A stretch of DNA of 64,000 bases from Marisa cornuarietis (taxonomy: Eukaryota; Mollusca; Gastropoda; Architaenioglossa; Ampullariidae): assembly GCA_004794655.1 (NCBI GenBank), contig SMMW01000624.1, positions 558,001-622,000 of the forward strand, given 5' to 3'. A model generated the notes under the pieces. It was not told the origin of the DNA, searched no databases, and was given only the letters and a program-made list of their open reading frames with translations. This document shows, piece by piece, positions 37,772 through 48,499 of the stretch. Position numbers and translations under genes: made by a program. The number at the start of each line of letters is the position of its first letter. The first letter of the stretch is position 1.

Positions 37772-39568
37772 CACGGACAAATTAATTGTCCAGCCTCGTA
37801 AACACATACATGAAAAGGCACATGCCCTAGACCAATATATTCACATGAATACAACAATTCAAACCCCGTGTAATAGCAGTCGCCCATTTCCCCGATCTCT
37901 ATTTCCGTTTAATCTTTTAAAAAAAAGATCAGTCGTCCCTCCCTGCGTGAGAACCGGGCGAGGATAGGAGACGGAAAGAGGGGGGGGGGATCCTCGTTTA
38001 AATGAGAGAAACCGCCAGGCTACTTTTTTGCCTTTACTTTCCAGGGTCTTGGGAATTCTTGAGCCAAGATATCGCAACTGAACGGAAAGAATAACAGTTT
38101 GCAGAGCTTTTAGACTGCGTCGAAATAAATTTAGCATCAAAAAGAAGAATAAAAGAATTGTTTATGAACTTTGATCTTGCTGAAAAATGCAAAGATGGAC
38201 ATGATGAAAAGATTGGAGGATCAAAGATCGTATAGATCCTTCAGATCTCGCGGCTTCACAGACTATCGCGAGACTTCATCTTAATGAGGTCAAACTGCTG
38301 CGCCATCCGGAACACAGTTCTCGAGCTTGCGTGTTTGATATGAAAGAGCGATTCTAACAGAAGAGAAAAAAAAAAGGAAAAGAAAGAAAGACTGAAGGAA
38401 AGAAGAATAAAGTCAAGTGAACAGATAGAGATGTTTTTATTTCAAACTAAATGTTTGTTGTATGACCGTCAGAACAAAGGAAAGAGAGGAAAGAAAGACA
38501 AGTCCCACTAGACTAGCCGCATGCCTGGACACTGAGCTGCACGTGCCTGTGATCGATGTGTTTTCTGGTGAGAGAGGCTCCCGCTTGCTGCTCCAGTCAA
38601 AACAGCGAGCCATCTCATTAATATAAGACTATTGCCCGTGTACTTCTGGGTTTTTCCTTCTAGTATCAGGGCTCTCCTTCTGCTACATCTGCCGTATCAT
38701 CTATCATCTACTTCTGTTTCCTTATTGGTTTCAAACCTTCTCTCCTACCTCATCTTCTTTAAGACATCATCTAAAATATACTTTAAGGATAAAATATTAT
38801 AATGAACGCTGTTCCACTCTCATGCTAAAAAAGAAGGAGGATGACAGGTCCGATTACCTAGTGTAACAATTTTGTGGAGGGTATTCGGATCAGCGTTAGA
38901 TAATAGAAGATAAGGACACAAGTGGGTGATAATATTGTAGATAACTCCGTGACTGGAACAAAAACTGATAAGAGATTTTTGTTTTGGACAGCTTGCTCGG
39001 CAGATGGATGAGCTAAATGACTGTTACCTTATGTGTATGTTGGAAAACAACTTTAAAGATAAATTGTTCTAAGCTAAACTCCTTTATGAATCAAAGTCAG
39101 AACAAGTCTTATACTCAGGATTTATATAAATCACTCATGTTTGCCCACAATACCATATTTTTGTTTCCTTCATCAAAAATATTTGAAAAATCAGATAATA
39201 TGAAACACCAGTAATCGAGATCAGAAAAAGAGATTTTTGATCCGAAAGAGCAACTAGGATAAGGACAAAGGGAAGGAAGTGATCTTGGGCGAGGGTGTCG
39301 CTGCTACTGTGTCTCTGGCGCCGATCATCAATCAGAAGATTAGTTCACATCTTTGAGGCGCGTGCGGTAGAGACCGTTACAAGGCCGGGGTCGAGCTCGG
39401 TGATGTCAGAACATGTGATATTTCAAGAAGTTGGATATAATGACATCTGACCATTATGGTTCAATAATATCAGAGTTCAGCTATAAAGAATTAATGAATT
39501 GAGAGTAATCAACATCAGACAGTTGATCCAGACCCCTGTGTGCGTGCGAAGAATGGGTTTTTGAACCT
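37772..39568. other. Intergenic, no gene seen
   Basis: A G10 run at about 37981-37989 and A/G-rich sequence near 38365-38410. A dyad-like GATCTCGCG/CGCGAGA lies near 38244-38272. No coding evidence. Confidence 0.55.
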
Positions 39569-39582
39569 GTGTGCGCGCGCGC

Positions 39583-39629
<47 letters not shown>

Positions 39630-39684
39630 TGGGTGGGTAGGTGGGTGGGTGTGTGTGGGTGTGTGTGTGTGTGTGTGTGTGTGG
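39569..39684. repeat. (GT)n/(GC)n/(GGGT)n compound microsatellite
   Basis: GT, then six GC, then GT to about 39626, GGGT-type units, then GT to 39684. The alternating GC/GT part is Z-DNA-prone. Confidence 0.95.
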
Positions 39685-39815
39685 GTAGGCAGGTGGCAGT
39701 TGTGTTAAAGAAAACGATTACCGTTACAGTTCCAACACGCTGTTAAATACTGGAGCTCCAAGGGGCAAGGGAAGCGACTGCGTTTTTCACTCAACATCGT
39801 GTTCGATACACTCCC

Positions 39816-39884
39816 TTTATTTTCTCTCTTCAAATTGTACTTATTCTAGTTTTCTCTCTCACTCGCTCTCTTCTAACATTTATT
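39816..39884 (-). promoter_or_regulatory. Candidate poly(A) signals of the LURAP-like gene
   Basis: Two minus-strand AATAAA hexamers, at 39884-39879 and 39821-39816, are the first canonical ones downstream of the stop at 40764. They would give a 3' UTR of about 0.9 kb. Use is inferred. Confidence 0.45.
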
Positions 39885-40763
39885 TCACATCACAGTGTCT
39901 CCTGGCAAAAGTGACACTGCAGAAGCTTGACTGGCTTTGTTTCCCATATCACCCGGTACGACACAGTGTTCGCACACAGTAAATAAACATAAAAATAAAC
40001 TAAAACCAACACCTTTGAACACAATTTTGAAGGAAACAGTTGTAGCATAAGGAAAACATTACTATTGACAGGTTCAGCACCAAACAGTACTTACAATCAA
40101 GAGATACTAGGCGTCTGGACATACATTATACTTCATGTTGAAAAGTGTTTGTGAAGTCGTCTTAACACAGGGTTACTTCTTCACAGTGTTACTAGCTTGA
40201 GCTCAAGTGACGATACAAGTAACACCAACCGGACTTCATTTGGCGAAAATGAAAAAGAAAAGAGAAAGTTTTTTTTCCTTCACATCCCGACGAAATGCAA
40301 AGACCGTTTATCACAGGAGGTTCCAGAATCTTTGCGAAATGAAATATCCTTCAGACTGTGTGGTCTACACACGAGTTAAGAGCTGATCAAGATGGTCACA
40401 CAATAAACAAACCATTCTCTTCAGGAAAATGAGAACCTGACAGGTTTCGGCGTTACTAATGATTTGTGTCAGAACTTGAAGAAAGCGAAGATCTTGGACG
40501 AGTTTCGATATAACTAAAAATTTGTGAAGTGTTTTAACAAATAATGTATAACATCCTTGTTGTAACAAATAATGTGTGACTTAAATTATTATTCGTGGCA
40601 GTTTCCAGCGAAACAACTGACAAGCCGACAGGTAACCAACTTGTGACCAGTTTCCAAGCAACTAAGTGACGGCTGTATGACTCAGTGAAACATTTGTCGT
40701 TGCTACCTGTTCGCAACACTTTGAGGGACTTTCGCACCAGGTGACCCCTGTCCCCGGTTACCT
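39885..40763 (-). other. Probable 3' UTR of the LURAP-like gene
   Basis: Sequence between the TGA and the first AATAAA. It includes a short direct repeat (AACAAATAATGT near 40535 and 40565, plus coordinates). An AAG-GTAACC string just after the stop could act as a donor for a UTR intron, but no acceptor was matched. Confidence 0.4.
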
Positions 40764-41098
40764 TCAGATGATGCACGTGATGTCCTCCCGTAAAGTCTCG
40801 GGCTGACTGCTGACTCCCAGCTTCCACAGCCGGATGTTACGTCGCAGGATTTCGTCATAGGAAGTGTCGTCATTTCCGTCCAAGAGGTCGGACGAGAGAC
40901 CCAGCTGGCGTGTCAGAGGTGGCAGTGGAAGTGTCGGGGTGGAACCGCAACCCTCCAGGTTGCCAAAGGTCTGGCAGGTCAACGTTCGCCCCCGGAAAGG
41001 GAAGGGAGGGAGGCGCCGCAGTGTGGGTAATGACGTGGTGCTGTCCTCCAGTTCACTTCCGGAGCTAAGGTCATAGTCGTCAGGGGAACTCACCAAAT
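40764..41098 (-). CDS. LURAP1/FAM89-like adaptor, terminal exon
   Basis: Last coding exon. The acceptor TTAAACTCAG ends at 41099; the exon begins with AT, which completes the G left by the previous exon to give Asp, and runs 110 codons to TGA at 40766-40764. The translation begins LVSSPDDYDLSSGSELED, passes through a Ser/Thr/Pro-rich middle with LPPFPFRG and TPTLPLPPLTR, and ends YDEILRRNIRLWKLG...LREDITCII. Acidic/serine clusters and a short C-terminal block fit the loosely conserved tails of LRAP-family adaptors. The C-terminal sequence itself is not a motif I recognise. Phase fits the upstream exon exactly, which supports the join. Confidence 0.8.
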
Positions 41099-41247
41099 CT
41101 GAGTTTAACAATGAAATAAATAAATAAATAAAATTTTTGTTGAATGTTACCTTCTACCAAAATTAGTTCTAATCTGATACATCCTGTTACTTTTGGCATA
41201 ATTTTTAGATTGATCGGAAAACTGGAAAAACTTAAAATATGCTGAAA

Positions 41248-41343
41248 AATAATAATAATAATAATAATAATAAATAAGAAAAAATAGCACATTTGTACAT
41301 CGCCTTTTTCCAGCATCAGCCAGACTCGAGGCGCTTAAAATAT
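41248..41343 (-). mobile_element. SINE/LINE 3' tail ending in (ATT)n, intronic
   Basis: On the minus strand TTTTAAGCGCCTCGAG, then GGCGATGTACAAATGTGC, then an ATT-rich run of about nine units (41274-41248). This is the retroposon tail plan also seen at 60944-61020. It lies in the last intron of the LURAP-like gene, in sense orientation. Confidence 0.6.
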
Positions 41344-43104
41344 GAACACAGAGACATAAGAATAAATATGCATATATTGTAAACTTTTTGAGCTTACTTT
41401 TTCTGTTAAATTATCTGAAACCGTTGGTGACTGTTCAAACAACATTGACATATACATAACATGTGGGACAACCATAAACAATGAAATAAATAGACACGCT
41501 AGCTTCCATTCCTGTGTGAAAGGGTTGATGTAGAGGCGTGATGTAGCTGGCTCATCATTCCTTGAGATGTAGCAGCCTCATCATGTCTTGAGCCAGAGCC
41601 AGTCAACATGGGCATGACCGCGATATGTAATGGCTGCACTGTCTATTTGTGTTTCACGTTCTGTCATGTTTATGTAGCAAAAGCTCATTTTGGCGGAAAA
41701 GGTAATCAACTTCGCGTTTTTCGATCCACACGTTTCTTATGAGAGGTGTTAGTGGAAGGTTCTTCCACTCGGACAGACAGCGAGCCGGTTATGAGATCGT
41801 AGTGATTCTGCTTTTACCAAGTCTGTTCTGGATGACCCAAACAAAAACTCCTTGTAATCCCACTGGTATCCTTTTGAAAGCCCTTTGTAAGTTATTCGAC
41901 CCCACCAGAGCCTTCTTATGCCGCAAAGAAACAATATGAGGCCATGTTCATGACACGAGGGCTAGTAGTGTGATGAATGTCCAGACCCCGCGGATGTTAC
42001 AGGGAATCTTTGCCACTGTTTTGATCCCAGAGGCAAAGCAACATCCACGGAGTCTTGGCACCAAGACTACAGAGACAAGATGCCTTCTATTGATTTCCCC
42101 CTGTTTAGCCTATTCCCCTCCTCTGAACTCCAGGGCAACGACTTACTCGCGCTTCAGGACTACAGCTTCTGGTCGGCAAAGATACGACTACTAAGCTGAT
42201 TGTTCGCGACTCACGTCTTGCGAAATGAGGGTCAGCGAGAGCGACATTACCACCGGGGATAACGCAAGCAGCAGCAGCAGATAAAGACCATGATGCTGCT
42301 GGCGGAGAGTTAACCCGCAGGTATTGTCTACGTCAGCAAAGCTAACAGGAGGTCTGCTGGCGAACATGAGAGGAAAGTGTTTTCAGACTGCGCCTCCACC
42401 AAGTGGAAAAGACATAGCAAAAAAAAAAAAAAAAAAAAAAAAGAAGAGAGAATCTGTTTATCAAATGAAACCCTTTTCCGTCAACGGCCAGACATGACAG
42501 CAAAGATGCACTTGTACAACACGTCCCCTCCAAAGAAACGGAGAGCCCAGGGGTTAAAGAACCTACGCCCGAGGTTGAAGGTTCACGCACTAGCCAGTTC
42601 AGTGCAGAGCACGTCCCCTCTCTCTGCCTATAAAGTCAACTGTTCAATGAACCCAACTCATTAGATCGAAGGGAAAGGAATTGAAACTAAGGAGAGAAGA
42701 TTACAACCAGTCCCCCCAAAAAATGTTGTTTTTTCTAAAAATGGGCTTTAATAACATCTAACTCCCAGTGTATGATATGTTATGAGATTACCTTTACCTG
42801 TGTACGTCGTCGATCGAGATCCGAACCTGGGATCGTACGATTTTTACTGCAGTTGAGATAAGTGAGAATATTACTATTGCGCTTACAAATTGAGTGCAGC
42901 TCGTGTAAATAGTAAGTGAGCGAGAAATAAGTAAAATGCTTTACGATAAATAAGTCGACCTTCTTTTCATCGCGCATTGAGCTCAACTAGGTCTGAGGTA
43001 ATCATATACACATATCCTTTTATTATAAAAGCGATACTACACGTGCACTCGCTCAAAACCTATGGAACAAGAAACCCTAAAGTAAGGTAACTCTCAGTAC
43101 TCAC
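41344..43104 (-). other. Rest of the last intron of the LURAP-like gene
   Basis: No further exon seen. A 23-24-base poly-A run lies at 42419-42442 (plus). Open frames at 41739-42664 on both strands are short and lack splice-consistent borders. Confidence 0.55.
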
Positions 43105-43363
43105 CGCCTTCTGCACTGGACTGAGAGTGGCTGCCCGCCAGGAGGAGCTGGCGGTCGAGGAGGAGGGACTGCGGGACACTGCGCTGCCTCACGAGAGGGG
43201 GCCGCCGCCAGACGTCACTACTGGCTGAGAGGGCCAGACCTTGACCCGACAAAGACAAGGATCGTGTTGCCCTCAGACACTGGTTCCTCCGAAGCCGCTG
43301 GATGGTCTGCGAGATGTTGATGAGCTGCTTCAGAAGTTGCACATCCTGCTGCCGCATCGCCAT
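43105..43363 (-). CDS. LURAP1/FAM89-like adaptor, core helix exon
   Basis: The acceptor TTACATTAAG ends at 43364; 259 bases stay open for 86 codons plus one base, to the donor GTGAGT at 43104. The exon starts MAMRQQDVQLLKQLINI and continues SQTIQRLRRNQCLRATRS. Joined to the preceding exon (…ALNTLKGEL) it recreates the hallmark of LURAP1/FAM89 proteins: AL-x-x-L-K/R-x-E-L/M, then L/M-R-x-x-D-V/M, then LL-x-QL and a second helix. In vertebrates LURAP1 (LRAP35a) bridges MRCK and MYO18A, and FAM89B (LRAP25) bridges LIMK1 and MRCK, in lamellar actomyosin. After the core come a Ser/Arg/Leu-rich segment (SLSLSGQGLALSASSDVW) and repeats of LLLDRQLLL character. Function is inferred by family. Confidence 0.85.
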
Positions 43364-44201
43364 CTTAATGTAACAAAAGCTTTTTTATCGTTATCATTAT
43401 AATTAACATACAAAGACATAAATAGCTTCATAAACTGCTGTTACTAAATTTGACATGAAAAAATCAATCAAAAGATTGTAAACATTTTTTTCAATGGGTG
43501 ATGTACAAATGCTACTAGACTTACGATGGTGTCACGCCTTAAGCTGAAAAGTTATTCAATACACCTAAACAACTGAACATCATAGCTTAATAAAGCCTTA
43601 CCTGTAACATGTTCAGAGACTTTTATTAGCCTACAATTGAGAAAAATCATCTGACAAAAGGACCAGCATCACGAGAGGTTATCCTATCACATACCGCACG
43701 CCCGGGTAGAGACCAAAAGTTCAAATACAAATACCTGAGGAGACCGTAGTTCTTTCGCATTATTCTAAAGTCGAAAAAAAATTAAATTGAACTATAATAA
43801 GTCAGGGACCGACAATAGTTACAAATATATAGAGGTAGGCAGAAAAGTAACGATAAATGAAGAGTCAGTAACAATTTAGTTCTAAAAGAGGATTAGACGA
43901 CGACAAATATGTTCACTAAGTGCAAACTAATCTAATAAAATTCAATTGTTTTGTATTGTATCTGGTTGAATTGTTTCGTGTAATGTTATGTTAAATCTTA
44001 TGTCTGTCATCGTTGGCTCTAGTAGCGATTACAAGAAGTGAACGACATGATGATAGAGGAAGATAGGGCAGAGGACTTTGAGCTGAGGGGGGGAGCTGGT
44101 GGTGAGGAGAGACAGGAATGTGAGACAGAGATGACAAACATGAGTGAGTGTCGAAAGTGCACAGATGTGAATCTAGAATTTCAAATGCAGGTGACGAAAA
44201 T

Positions 44202-44204
<3 letters not shown>

Positions 44205-44252
<48 letters not shown>
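44205..44252. repeat. (CA)24 microsatellite, intronic
   Basis: Uninterrupted CA run; reads as (UG)n in the minus-strand transcript. Confidence 0.95.
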
Positions 44253-44254
<2 letters not shown>

Positions 44255-45136
44255 CGAGCAAACAATGGCTCAGCCCACGAATGTCCCTGACAGAACACAC
44301 ACACGACTCCGGATTCGCGAACCAAGGCTTGCACTGAAAGTTCACTGATCAGGGTCTCCATTCTGAGACAATTAATCTTCTTGCACATCGTTCTTGACAT
44401 GATAAACCTACAGCAGACCCTCTGAAGGACAGCAAACCGTTCATTTCTATCAACGTGCAAAAACTTTTTAAAAGATAAATACAAGTGGACATTAAAATGT
44501 ATAAATTCTGTTTCCAAGGACGGTGTCATGTTTAAGCAGGTAGCTGAACTCTTTGTTCATGTTAAGTGCTTTGTAAATAATTGCCAAGAACTCCACTAGT
44601 GTTTGATATTGGTCGACATCTTGTGTCATAGTTAATAGGTGAACTTAGATAAGCTGCTCTTAGTGGTTTCCCCTAAAAAAACCAGATTAAATAAAAAAGT
44701 TGTACTTCTGAACGATGCTTGCTGTGTAACACAGAGAATAAAATGTGCAATTTTGGTATAAATGGTTTTTAAGGCGACATTTTTAACATGTGAAAGGTTT
44801 TTAAGAAGACTTTATCAGAAGATATATTATAGAGATAAGTTTATGTGTGTAAATATTTCAGATGTAGCTGCAAGTTGCTTCTGTGTCATAAAAGTCAGTC
44901 AGACAGCAAGGCCCTACCAGCAAGAACTACAGACCACCACTCCATTGTCGCCCATGTTACACAAAGCTTTGCAAGAAATCGGTCGATATTACCCATGCAC
45001 TCTTTTCCACAAATATACCATTATGTTTACATATCTACATATAAAACATATGAGAGTGAGAGAGAATGTGTGTGCGTGCAGGTTTTCAGACCGAAAAAAA
45101 AAGATTGGTATTCATTATATTTTGGAGACTGATTTT

Positions 45137-45143
45137 CTCTCTT

Positions 45144-45202
<59 letters not shown>

Positions 45203-45215
45203 CACACGCACACAC

Positions 45216-45258
<43 letters not shown>
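45137..45258. repeat. (TC)n-(CA)n compound repeat beside a splice donor
   Basis: About ten TC units followed by roughly 50 CA units, with CG interruptions at three places. In the LURAP-like pre-mRNA this is a (UG)n tract starting only 25 bases after the 5' splice site at 45283. Confidence 0.95.
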
Positions 45259-45261
<3 letters not shown>

Positions 45262-45283
45262 GTAAGTATAGACAGACACTCAC

Positions 45284-45427
45284 CAGTTCCCCTTTGAGAG
45301 TGTTGAGGGCATGGTCAATGCGATTGCTTGCCTCACGGTATTCCTGCTTCACCTTAGCCACAGAGCCGGCTGTCACCATGGTTACGTCGGGGATTTCCTT
45401 CATGACACGGGCTGCTGCAGTGACTAC
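45284..45427 (-). CDS. LURAP1/FAM89-like adaptor, exon before the core
   Basis: Open frame ending at donor GAACTG then GTGAGT (intron from 45283), phase 0. It reads [20 protein letters not shown] and then [20 protein letters not shown], predicted helical, and continues directly into the next exon's MAMRQQD to rebuild the LRAP leucine-rich helix. Three nested AG acceptors (exon starts 45427, 45414 or 45411) are possible; an in-frame TGA lies just upstream, so an intron must end here. The start at 45427 is the longest choice; 45414 fits in phase with an upstream exon ending at 45491. Confidence 0.75.
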
Positions 45428-45490
45428 CTGCAGTCACGTTACAGGTATGACAAGTCCTTCATGGCCACAAGTCACACAGTTACATCCCAC

Positions 45491-45601
45491 GGCCTTCTCC
45501 TTGTGGTAAAAATTGTCTCTCGGTGATGGCTTGGGTAAATTCTACGAGGCGATCTTTGAATTCATCAAAGTCACCGTCGACAACAGACCCTTTGACAGCA
45601 T
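45491..45601 (-). CDS. LURAP-like gene, additional upstream exon
   Basis: A pyrimidine-rich acceptor (TTCCTTTTTTTTAG) ends at 45602. The exon enters in phase 1 and reads AVKGSVVDGDFDEFKDRLV, then EFTQAITERQFLPQGEG, before TAA. The 3' end is unclear. A weak donor after 45491 (GTGGGA) keeps frame with an exon start at 45414 but gives a 76-base intron; a donor after 45546 (GTAGAA) keeps frame with 45427 and gives a 118-base intron. The peptide is acidic and helical, and clearly coding-like. I do not recognise it outside this gene; joining to the LURAP core is by position and phase. Confidence 0.6.
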
Positions 45602-46436
45602 CTAAAAAAAAGGAAGGAAAAAGAGATTAAAATGAATTGCTAACAAAATTGTGCCACGAGGTCTTGAAAATTGATCAGTAACTCTAAACCATCCTTTACT
45701 TACTAAACTGATTTATATTTTTCTTGGGTTCGTTTTTAAATTGTAGAATCCACAATTTTTACTAAATCTCCCACAAAATGTCACACCCAAAAACTGTGAT
45801 CATTCACAGCAAAATAATTTGAAGTTATCGATTAGACTGGTCAACAAGTAATTGTTCTCGAAGTTTTTACCCCTTCCGTCCCTCGCTTCCCTTATCAAGA
45901 TCCCTGTTTCACATCGCAAAAGACTTAAAGCACAGCTGTGCATCAGAAGAATTGGCCTGTTGCTTGCCTAGTCGCTGAACCCCACCCCCACCCCCATCCC
46001 AACAGCAGATCGATGGACTGGTATCTTCTCTCTTCCTTATTTGACATTATCCATACTCTCCAAGACACAGACCGTACTGTCGGTGACAAGCAGAATTATG
46101 AATTGGGTAGGCTGTAGACAAGGGGTCTATGCAGTATGATTGCCTAGCTCTTGACCTTAGCCCAGTCACCCTGGATTCACATAAGTCTTGTCACATGCAA
46201 AGGGCAGACTGACATCTTCATCTGTCTTTCTCTCATCCCCTCCGCCACGTAGACATCACGTACTTCCGTGCGCACGTCGCAAACATTTGTACAGTTACGC
46301 CCTCGCGTTGTCGATAAGTCCTCGATAATTGTGACTTTAAGCGAAACATGGAACAAAGGCTAAGTTCTTACGATACATTTCTGGTTACAAAAACTTCACT
46401 TAACTTCCAACCGAAATAAAAACCCAAAACATATTT
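45602..46436 (-). other. Intronic sequence upstream of the 45.6 kb exon
   Basis: No exon seen. C-rich stretch near 45980-46000. Otherwise featureless. Confidence 0.55.
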
Positions 46437-46525
46437 GAGGAAACCGGAGAACCCGGATGAAACCTACACAGACATGTAGAGAAGGTAAACGTTCCACACA
46501 GATAGCGGCGCTGGCCAGGAATCAA
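46437..46525 (-). mobile_element. SINE fragment with GGTTTC/CCGG tail module
   Basis: On the minus strand GATTCCTGGCCAGCGC, a B-box-proximal remnant, leads into GTGTGGAACGTTTACC and TTCATCCGGGTTCTCCGG. The plus reading (AACCGGAGAACCCGGATG...TTCCACACAGA) resembles a module very common in fish and marine invertebrate retroposons. The same module ends the element at 34061-34255. Confidence 0.5.
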
Positions 46526-46624
46526 TTTATTTTTCCACTCGTAAATCTTTTAACGAAGCGACAATGAACGAAACTACTTTAAGTCATTATTTATTATTTT
46601 TTATTAATATTATTGTTATACAGC

Positions 46625-46644
46625 GGCGGCGTTATGTCGCCGCC
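46625..46644. repeat. Perfect GC hairpin (7-bp stem)
   Basis: GGCGGCG and CGCCGCC flank a six-base TTATGT loop in an otherwise AT-rich stretch. Confidence 0.8.
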
Positions 46645-46782
46645 ATCAGTCCAGCAAAAAAAGGATGATGTAATCCACAACTAAGGGTATCTTGTTGGAA
46701 CATCTGGTGTGTCACAAAGGGGAGTGAAGGATGGTGAATAAACGAGTTCAGGCAGTAATGTGTTGGTTTACATTTATATATT

Positions 46783-46826
46783 TCTCTCTATATATATATA
46801 TAGAGAGAGAGAGAGAGTGTGTGTGT
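46783..46826. repeat. Palindromic CT-TA-GA tract then GT run
   Basis: CTCTCTA, a TA run and TAGAGAGAG form a self-complementary block, followed by a GT run. A second TA run lies at 46872-46886. Confidence 0.85.
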
Positions 46827-47824
46827 AGCAGAAGGTATAGGTAGGCCGATAAAACGAATAGAGAAAAAAATAATATATATATATATTCCGTGTGTGCGTG
46901 CATGCGTGGCTCAAGAATACATCATTAGTCACCACAGATATCGCAAGCATGGAACAAGTATCCAGCAAGCAAACTGCAAAAACAGAAAGAAGAAGGAATA
47001 AAAAAGATCGTACATGTATCTTCCATCAATCATAAGCTTAGCGGCGCAGAATCACGGGAAATGTAGTTCATAAGAGATAACAGATTTGTTTTTAGAACAT
47101 TCGACAATGAAGTCTCCTCGATCATGATGGCTACGCGTAGACCTCAGTAATACATACATTATATATATATATATATATGTCATTTTTTCTAGTATTCCTG
47201 GATGGTATCGGGAATCTAAGAAAATTTGAAGCCGAGCGTATCTGTCTTTAAACTTGATAAACTTCTCGTGGATAGAACTTCTAGTGATCTAAATGAAACA
47301 ATTAAAAAATAATAATTTCTTCCATGTTGTATTGTTCTGCTAGTGATTTAGAACTGTATCCCAATTAATGTTCTCTTCACTGGACGAGAACACAGTTAAG
47401 AGAAATAAAAAAATTCTTATACAATTTTTATCAATTTCAGATTTGCGAAATGGATATTCACGAACGCTTCAATAAATGATGAGAACAAAATCATAATTAT
47501 GGAGACCAGTGTAGCTGTTGCTGCTGTCTCCTTCTCGCTAAGCTCCATGGAAACATTAAATACTTGATTTCAACGAAAGTAACTATGCAACTACTACCAG
47601 CATTGAAGTATCACAAACTCACCCGACTGTTTTCTACAGACAAACTACTGTCGGTGGTTCCAGCTCTCTCCTAGTCTGACTGGGTAATGGTTGGTAGAGG
47701 AACTCCGCCAAAGCCGACTCGGACTCTCAACAACAGTCTTACGGTGATGTCGAGGCTGTTGTGAGAGGTCAAGAAGTGATAACATCGAAAACGCCAACAC
47801 ACCTGTCAACGCTGGCTCGCTCAC

Positions 47825-47884
47825 CTGCCCGCCAGCCGTTGCCTGTGATCTGACGCCGACTCGTTACGCCTACAGGTGTTTATA
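47825..47884 (-). promoter_or_regulatory. Candidate TATA/Inr promoter with first-exon donor
   Basis: On the minus strand TATAAA at 47884-47879 is followed, 33 bases from its first T, by TCAGATC, a full match to the initiator consensus with the A at 47851. Then 27 bases lead to GGGCAG and a GTGAGC donor (intron from 47824). This spacing is canonical for a TATA promoter. It would make a short non-coding first exon for an alternative transcript spliced to 45601. Transcription is inferred. Confidence 0.35.
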
Positions 47885-48499
47885 AGGTATGAAGGGAGTG
47901 GGGGCCGTGAGGGGAGGGAGGGAGGGAAAGACTCTACATCGGGTCCTGCACTGCTTTGACCTCCACAACGAACACAGCGCCCTCCATGGGTGACAGAAAT
48001 TGTCAGCATTGACAGCCGTTGGTAGCGAGAAAACAGACAGCAGAAGGATGGGGAAGGTGTGGACAGTGCCGCAGGTGAGACAGGTAGAAACAATGTATTG
48101 ACTCGTGAGTCAATGCATGTGCACGCAAACACCAACAACTGTTTTTAAAAACATATTTAGAAACAAACCTAGACAATGTAATAATTACCTACACATATTT
48201 TCAGGAAACACTCTTGCGCACGCACGCATCCCCCCCCACATACACACACACGGATACGAAGCAAACAAATAATTTCACGGAAATGAATAGGGATGATTAA
48301 AGTACCACTAGTTCTCATTTTATTAAAGTGTTGATGAAATTTGAAAAAAGTGAGCTAATTGCAAGTGCGTCGAAAGAAACAAAGAAACAAAGAAAGAAAC
48401 AGCAGAGAAGAAATAATAATGTCACTTATTTGTTAATGTCAATTTTATAATATTACTGTCACTAACTTTAGTTAGACTAGGAGAGAACTAAGTACTTAC

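Larger units (their letters stand above)
43364..45283 (-). other. Intron of the LURAP-like gene
   Basis: About 1.9 kb between two well-supported exons, with consensus donor and acceptor. It contains the CA repeats at 44205-44252 and 45157-45258. No exon is seen inside it; the 118-codon minus frame at 44529-44173 and plus frames at 44038-44348 run through the repeat. Confidence 0.75.

Noticed and set aside
44762..45509. Long plus frames of 147-167 codons around the CA repeat
   Set aside because: Mostly Thr-His translation of (CA)n, overlapping antisense to the well-supported LURAP-like exons.
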